Shown: one piece after another, positions 59,037-64,000 of the stretch
Layout: each line of letters starts with the position of its first letter
Position numbering within the stretch: position 1 is the stretch's first letter
Assembly: GCF_012489685.1 (NCBI RefSeq)
Contig: NC_080044.1
Location: forward strand, 48,360,964-48,424,963
Reading direction: 5' to 3'
Source of the DNA: Lotus japonicus
Lineage: Eukaryota > Streptophyta > Magnoliopsida > Fabales > Fabaceae
DNA: 64,000 bases
Notes under the pieces: model-generated
Told to the model about the DNA's origin: nothing
What the model saw: the letters and a program-made list of their open reading frames with translations, nothing else
The model's database searches: none
Program-made: the position numbers and the translations under genes

Positions 59037-60088
59037 AGCTGATTATAGCAGGGAAGTCAGCCACGACGCGGGGCAATGTGTTTCCGACGGCGAAAGAGGT
59101 TGGCACGATTGCTGGAGGTTTCGGTGGAGGAAGAACCACTAGTGCGGCGCGGAAGCGATACGTTAGAGCGGTGAATGCAGTTACAGAGATTCCTTTTGGT
59201 TTTCAACATCCAAATATCAAGTTTTCGTCTGCTGATTTCTGCGGGATAAAACCGCATTTAGATGATCCGACTGCGATCTCCCTCTGTGTTAATCAGTTCA
59301 CCGTGCAGCAAGTACTTCTAGACCAGGGAAGTTCGGCGGACATCATTTACGGCGGAGCGTTTGCTCAGCTCGGTGTGCGCGAGGGAAGTCTTGCTCCTTA
59401 TGGGGGAACCCTAGTGGGATTCGCGGGCGAGCAAGTATGGGTGAAGGGCGCAATTGACCTTGACACCACGATTGGCGAGGAAGAGAACGCTAGGAAGATC
59501 AGCGTCAAATATCTAATCCTTGAGGCGGAGGGGTCATACAACATGATCATCGGGCGAAACACCTTAAACCGTCTGTGCGCCATGGTCTCAACAACACACC
59601 TGGCAGTGAAGTATCCACTGCCGAGTGGGCATATTGGAAGAATTGTTGTGGATCAAAGGATCGCAAGGGAATGCTACTGTAATGATGTGGATCGGTATGG
59701 GAAGAAAAATGCTTCAGTCGGGCACCGTTGCGGCGAAGTCGAGGCGCCAGAAGAAAATTTGGACCCAAGGGGCGAGGGACGTGTCAGTAGTCCCACACCG
59801 ATAGAAGAAACGAAAGAGCTGAAGTTCGGCGAGAAGATACTCAAGATAGGAACCAAGTTAAGTAAGGACCAAGAACAAAGGTTATCAAAGTTGTTAGGCG
59901 ACAATCTAGACCTTTACGCCTGGAGTCATAGGGACATGCCAGGTATAGACCCAAACTTCATTTGCCACAGGCTTGCATTGAATCCAGGGGCTAAGCCTAT
60001 AGCCCAAACTCGCCGGAGAATGGGAAACGAGAAAGAAAATGCTATCCAGCAAGAGGTAAACAAGTTGCTTGCGGTAGACTTCATATGA
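59030..60088 (+). CDS. Aspartic protease and pre-RT region of the second Tat element
   Basis: A 352-codon frame. TIAGGFGGGRTTSAARKRY and FSSADFCGIKPHLDDP lead into the retropepsin active site QVLLDQGSSADIIY, and YNMIIGRNTLNRL follows. The downstream linker ends with a conserved pre-RT segment (PNFICHRLALNPGAKPIAQ, VNKLLAVDFI). The TGA at 60086-60088 falls where family members read straight into RT, so it is a nonsense mutation. The homologous region of the first Tat element has an Asp in place of the active-site Gly. Confidence 0.8.
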   Translation: MVKLIIAGKSATTRGNVFPTAKEVGTIAGGFGGGRTTSAARKRYVRAVNAVTEIPFGFQHPNIKFSSADFCGIKPHLDDPTAISLCVNQFTVQQVLLDQGSSADIIYGGAFAQLGVREGSLAPYGGTLVGFAGEQVWVKGAIDLDTTIGEEENARKISVKYLILEAEGSYNMIIGRNTLNRLCAMVSTTHLAVKYPLPSGHIGRIVVDQRIARECYCNDVDRYGKKNASVGHRCGEVEAPEENLDPRGEGRVSSPTPIEETKELKFGEKILKIGTKLSKDQEQRLSKLLGDNLDLYAWSHRDMPGIDPNFICHRLALNPGAKPIAQTRRRMGNEKENAIQQEVNKLLAVDFI

Positions 60089-60140
60089 GAAATCAAGTAC
60101 CCTACCTGGTTGGCAAATGTTTTGAAACGGGAAATGGCGA

Positions 60141-61061
60141 ATGTGCATGGATTATACAGACTTGAACAAGGCATGCCCAAAGGATTCCTACCCCTTGCCG
60201 AGCATAGATAAGCTGGTGGACGGAGCTTCAGGGAATGAACTTCTGAGTTTAATGGATGCTTATTCAGGATATCATCAAATCAAGATGCATCCGTCGGGCG
60301 AAGACAAAACAGCTTTTATGACCGCAAGGGTGAACTATTGTTACCAAACTATGCCTTTTGGGTTGAAGAATGCAGGGGCGATGTATCAGCGGTTGATGGA
60401 TAGAGTGTTTGAAGGCCAAGTAGGAAGGAACATGGAGGTATACGTTGACGATATGATCGTCAAATCGGTTCTGGGATCGAATCATCATGAGGATTTGATG
60501 GAGGCCTTCGGTAAGATTCGGAAGCATAACATGAGGCTTTATCTGGAAAAGTGTTCTTTCAGCATACGGGGTGGGAAGTTTTTAGGCTTCATGATTACGC
60601 TCAGAGGAATCAAAATCAATCCAGACAAGTGCAAGGCGATCCAGGAGATGAAAAGCCCAAGCCACGTGAAGGAAGTGCAGAGGCTAACCGGGCGGATCGC
60701 GGCCTTATCCCGTTTTCTCCCTCACTCAGACGACAAGTCAGCCCCGTTCTTCAAATGCCTCAAGAAGAACGTGACATTTGAGTGGAATTCAGAGTGCGAG
60801 GAAGCTTTCACCCGCCTCAAGGAGATGATGTCCGCCCCACCGGTCCTTTCGAAACCTGTCCAAGGCCTACCTTTGCATTTATACCTTTATGTTGGCAATC
60901 ACGCAATAAGCTCGGTGATTCTTCAGGAGGTGGATGGAGAGCAAAAGATAGTCTATTTCGTAAGCCATACACTTCATGGGGCAGAGGTCAGGTATCAGAA
61001 GATAGAAAAAGCGGCGCTCGCCGTCCTCGTCACCGCCAGATGCCTACGACCATATTTTTAA
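60141..61061 (+). CDS. Reverse transcriptase of the second Tat element
   Basis: A 306-codon frame with Ty3 RT landmarks: MDYTDLNKACPKDSYPLPSI, LMDAYSGYHQIKMHP, MPFGLKNAGAMYQRLMD and the catalytic YVDDMIV box. Thumb and connection follow (LGFMITLRGIKINPDKC), and the start of RNase H (LYLYVGNHAISSVI). The protein copies element RNA into DNA in virus-like particles. A frame shift near 60135 separates it from the protease, and another near 61065 from the second RNase H. Confidence 0.88.
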   Translation: MCMDYTDLNKACPKDSYPLPSIDKLVDGASGNELLSLMDAYSGYHQIKMHPSGEDKTAFMTARVNYCYQTMPFGLKNAGAMYQRLMDRVFEGQVGRNMEVYVDDMIVKSVLGSNHHEDLMEAFGKIRKHNMRLYLEKCSFSIRGGKFLGFMITLRGIKINPDKCKAIQEMKSPSHVKEVQRLTGRIAALSRFLPHSDDKSAPFFKCLKKNVTFEWNSECEEAFTRLKEMMSAPPVLSKPVQGLPLHLYLYVGNHAISSVILQEVDGEQKIVYFVSHTLHGAEVRYQKIEKAALAVLVTARCLRPYF

Positions 61062-61220
61062 AGCTTTCAGGTAAAAATAAGAACTGACCTTCCTTTGAGA
61101 CAGGTATTGCAGAAGCCAGATTTGTCGGGAAGGCTTGTCGCGTGGTCTGTGGAGTTTTCGGAATATGGACTGTAATATGACAAAAGGGGAAAGGTCGGCG
61201 CACAGACCTTAGCGGATTTT

Positions 61221-62960
61221 GTGGTGGAGTTGACGCCGGAAGAAGGGGAAAAGGTGAGTACGCAATGGATATTGTTTGTCGATGGGTCGTCGAACGAAAA
61301 CGGAAGCGGGGCTGGGGTCACGCTGCAGGGGCCCGGGGAGTTGGTGTTGGAGCAATCCCTCAAATTCCAGTTCAAAACCAGCAATAACCAAGCAGAATAT
61401 GAGGCTCTTATTGCGGGTTTAAAACTAGCAATTGAGGTGCAAATTGACAGTCTACTGGTAAGAACAGACTCGTTGCTAGTGGCAAGCCAGGTCAATGGGG
61501 AGTTCCAGGTAAAGGAGCCGGCCTTGATAAAGTATGTGGAGCGCGTGCGACAGCTCATGGGTCGTTTGCAACAGGTGGTGGTTGAGTTCGTGTCGAGGAC
61601 ACAAAACCAAAGGGCGGACCCCCTAGGAAAGCTGGCAAGCACTAGGAAGCCTGGCAACAACCGGAGCGTAATTCAAGAGACCCTCGCCAATCCTAGCATA
61701 GAGGGGGATTTGGTGGCTTCGGTCGTTCGCCAAGAAACTTGGATGAATTCCATCATTGACATTCTTGCGGGAGAGCCTAGTGACATAATAAAATACTCAA
61801 AGGCGCAAAGGAGGGAGGCGGGGCACTACACGTTACTCGACGGGATACTCTTCCGGCGAGGATTCAGTTCGCCCCTCCTAAGGTGTCTTCCGCTTGAGAA
61901 GTACGAGGCTGTTATGACGGAGGTCCATGAGGGAGTTTGTGCAAGCCACATTGGAGGAAGGTCAATGGCGAGCAAAGTCCTTAGAGCGGGTTTCTATTGG
62001 CTTTCGATAAGGAAGGACTGTGCAGAGTTTGTGAGGAAATGCGAGAAGTGCCAAGTATTTGCGGACCTACCTAGAGCTTCGCCAGAGCAACTAGCCACAA
62101 TCAGTTCCCCATGGCCCTTCGCCATGTGGGGAGTCGATCTCGTCGGGCCCTTTCCCACCGCTAGGTCGCAAATGAAGTTCATCCTGGTGGCGGTGGACTA
62201 CTTCACAAAATGGGTGGAAGCTGAGCCCCTGGCGAGCATTACGGCGGCCAAAATTATAGGTTTTTACTGGAAGATAATTGTCTGCCGGTTCGGGGTACCA
62301 AGGGCGATCGTCTCGGACAACGGGACGCAGTTTGCAAGTAATCAAACCAAGGAGTTCTGCGAAGAGATGGGCATTCAGAGGAGATTCTCTTCGGTGGAGC
62401 ATCCGCAAACAAATGGACAAGCAGAATCGGCGAACAAAGTCATCCTGCGAGGTTTGAAGCGCAGACTCTCGGAGGCCAAGGGGGCGTGGTTAGATGAACT
62501 CCCAATTGTTATTTGGTCTTACAATACAACACAACACTCAACTACAGGGGAGACTCCGTTCAGAATGACTTATGGGGCGGACGCCATGCTCCGTGTAGAG
62601 ATAGACAACAGTTTGTGGCAAAAGGCACCGAAGTTCGAGGGCGAAAATTCCTCAAACATGGAGATAGAGCTGGACTTGTTGTCGGAGACACACAATGAGA
62701 CCCGCCTCAGGGAAGCCGCGATGAAGCAGCGAGCTGCGGCCAGGTATGACACAAAAGTAAAACCGAGGGAGATGCAGGAAGGGGATTTGGTGCTCAAAAA
62801 GCAAACAGGAGTCACCGGAAACAAATTAAGCCCAATCTGGGAGGGGACCTACAGGATCTTAAAAGCTTTGGGAAGAGGAGCATATCACCTGGAGAGCTTG
62901 GATGGGAAACGGGTGCCACGATCCTGGAACGCAGCAAGGTTGAAGTACTATTACAACTGA
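61221..62960 (+). CDS. Second RNase H and integrase of the second Tat element
   Basis: A 579-codon frame read from about 61200; no ATG is at its start because it is the interior of pol. A second RNase H-type domain (ILFVDGSSNENGSGAGV, NNQAEYEALIAGL) precedes the integrase, and this doubled RNase H is a Tat-lineage character. The integrase has the HHCC finger (HEGVCASHIGG, CEKCQVFAD) and core residues in WGVDLVGPFP, VSDNGTQF and NGQAESANK. The C-terminal GPY-like region (SPIWEGTYRILKALGRGAYHLE) is present. No internal stop. Confidence 0.88.
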   Translation: MVELTPEEGEKVSTQWILFVDGSSNENGSGAGVTLQGPGELVLEQSLKFQFKTSNNQAEYEALIAGLKLAIEVQIDSLLVRTDSLLVASQVNGEFQVKEPALIKYVERVRQLMGRLQQVVVEFVSRTQNQRADPLGKLASTRKPGNNRSVIQETLANPSIEGDLVASVVRQETWMNSIIDILAGEPSDIIKYSKAQRREAGHYTLLDGILFRRGFSSPLLRCLPLEKYEAVMTEVHEGVCASHIGGRSMASKVLRAGFYWLSIRKDCAEFVRKCEKCQVFADLPRASPEQLATISSPWPFAMWGVDLVGPFPTARSQMKFILVAVDYFTKWVEAEPLASITAAKIIGFYWKIIVCRFGVPRAIVSDNGTQFASNQTKEFCEEMGIQRRFSSVEHPQTNGQAESANKVILRGLKRRLSEAKGAWLDELPIVIWSYNTTQHSTTGETPFRMTYGADAMLRVEIDNSLWQKAPKFEGENSSNMEIELDLLSETHNETRLREAAMKQRAAARYDTKVKPREMQEGDLVLKKQTGVTGNKLSPIWEGTYRILKALGRGAYHLESLDGKRVPRSWNAARLKYYYN

Positions 62961-63736
62961 TAAGGCGAGAGCGAGCTGGATCTGAGGCGAAGGAAGGCAG
63001 TGCGCCTCACGTAGGCTGCGAAGTTAAGTGCTAAATGGAAAAACATACTTTTGTACTTATCCCAAGAAGTTATTGGCCAAAAGCGCACAAAAATGGTAAA
63101 AACAAAGACACGTTCTTGTTCTCCATCTCGGGAGTTTGTTGGCTATCACGCCTGATTGAAAATACAAAAATTGTATCCAGCAATTTCAATCACACTGAAT
63201 TGCGGCGAGAGCTCGGTGGGAAAAATTCCCTAAAGGTGGCAATCCCAACACGACCTTGATGTCTGGGGATTGCTCCGGAAAAGCCGACGCAGCTCGCCGT
63301 CACTCGTCGGCGATGTGTGCGGATAAGCTTCTTATCCCAGTAATCTCCCCGAAATATGGGCGAGCATTTTTCAACTAGGCTCGAAAGTCTCGGGTAAACC
63401 CATATGGCCATTGGGCACTGAGAAATTGTAAGTCCTCACCTAATAAGGCTGGAGGGGTCGCACCTGCTCTTACGGGAAATATTGGTGCGAACAAAAGACT
63501 CAGTTCAAAAACCGAGCAACGAGTCCTAGTTGAACCTAGCACACCATCAATGTCGTCAGACGTAATTCAGAAACAGAGAAAATCAAAAAGCGCTAAAACG
63601 TGCGAGAGAAATAATATAATAATGAAAACCGAAAACAGATAGCTTAAACTAAGATACGACGGGTAAAACAAAATAGTACTAACATTACAATAATCCAATA
63701 TAAAAATAGGAAGTAAACATTGTTCTATCTGTCTCT
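62961..63736. other. Conserved non-coding block of the second Tat element
   Basis: Sequence between pol and the antisense gene; 63196-63545 matches 37066-37500. The MASY coiled-coil gene found after this block in the first element is absent here. Confidence 0.6.
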
Positions 63737-64000
63737 TCATTTTTTCTCCACAGCATCTCCAAGGTCAACATTGGCGAATCCCGGTGGATCTTCGACACCC
63801 TCCAGCCCGGCGGGCGTAATCTTCTTAAAAACTCCTAAGGGACCAAGGTCGATGTTCGGATGGAGATGTTTGACTTGAGCCTTGGCGATCAGGAAGCCGC
63901 GAATACGCTCATTGGCCACCGCTTGAGCAGCATCGCCCCTTATCCTCTCCTCCAAGGCGAGGGCCTGGGCGTCTTTCTCGGCCAAGAGTTTGCGTTTTGA
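63737..64000 (-). CDS. C-terminal end of the Tat antisense gene (partial)
   Basis: A minus-strand frame entering from the right edge and ending at 63737. It matches the C-terminus of the 38511-40491 gene through ALEER, RGF.(I/L)AKAQVKHLHP.IDL and a following FK(K/R)(I/V)TP.GL segment. Here the last ~30 codons are uninterrupted, showing that the 38637 stop in the first element is a mutation. The rest lies outside the window. Confidence 0.65.
   Translation of the reverse strand, partial: SKRKLLAEKDAQALALEERIRGDAAQAVANERIRGFLIAKAQVKHLHPNIDLGPLGVFKKITPAGLEGVEDPPGFANVDLGDAVEKK

Larger units (their letters stand above)
58146..64000 (+). mobile_element. Tat-lineage Ty3 element with pol, running off the window
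   Basis: The 5' LTR (58146-58456) and PBS TGGCGCCGTCTGTGGGGA at 58459 match the type of the 34004 element. Protease, RT, RNase H and integrase fragments follow in Ty3 order, then the conserved non-coding block and the C-terminal end of the antisense gene. The 3' LTR lies beyond the edge. gag is reduced to a short remnant and pol is split by a stop and frameshifts, so the copy is defective. Confidence 0.88.

Overview
This is plant nuclear DNA, most likely from a eudicot and probably a papilionoid legume. The evidence is spliced plant genes (a trehalose-6-phosphate phosphatase with 11 exons), an SIRE1-type Sirevirus with an envelope-like ORF, Tat-lineage Ty3 elements, and several plant DNA transposon superfamilies. 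The legume assignment is inference. There are no bacterial features, tRNA or rRNA genes.

Layout. 1-6564 is host DNA holding a MITE, a 1.45 kb PIF/Harbinger element, an intact intronless gene for a PARP-fold-like protein (2273-3151), a multimeric TRIM retrotransposon on the minus strand (3426-4531), and a long-TIR Mutator-type element (5422-6264). 6574-43238 is one Mutator-like element (MULE). It has 42-bp terminal inverted repeats and a perfect 9-bp target duplication, and later insertions have swollen it to 36.7 kb. 43248-58145 is host DNA: an intact TPP gene (45323-48236, minus), CACTA-like and LINE remnants, and an intronless katanin-like retrocopy with a premature stop (53688-54902). 58146-64000 is a Tat-lineage LTR retrotransposon running off the right edge.

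The large MULE carries three genes, all on the minus strand. From its right end these are a plant mobile domain (PMD) gene, a FAR1/MULE transposase with a C-terminal OTU cysteine-protease domain, and a four-exon gene matching the OB-fold region of the recombination factor HROB. Four retroelements sit inside it: a 12.8 kb Sirevirus in the transposase gene, a solo LTR between the genes, a LARD-like element in the PMD gene, and a Tat element also in the PMD gene. All four have 5-bp target duplications. The Sirevirus contains a hAT MITE with an 8-bp duplication. Subtracting the four leaves a MULE of roughly 9.6 kb.

The most unusual observation is a small antisense gene of about 130 codons, predicted coiled coil, found in both the Sirevirus (20894-21286) and the unrelated Tat element (37753-38142). 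The two proteins are about 57% identical by eye. They share a TATA box and an upstream promoter block, and both lie antisense between the internal genes and the 3' LTR.
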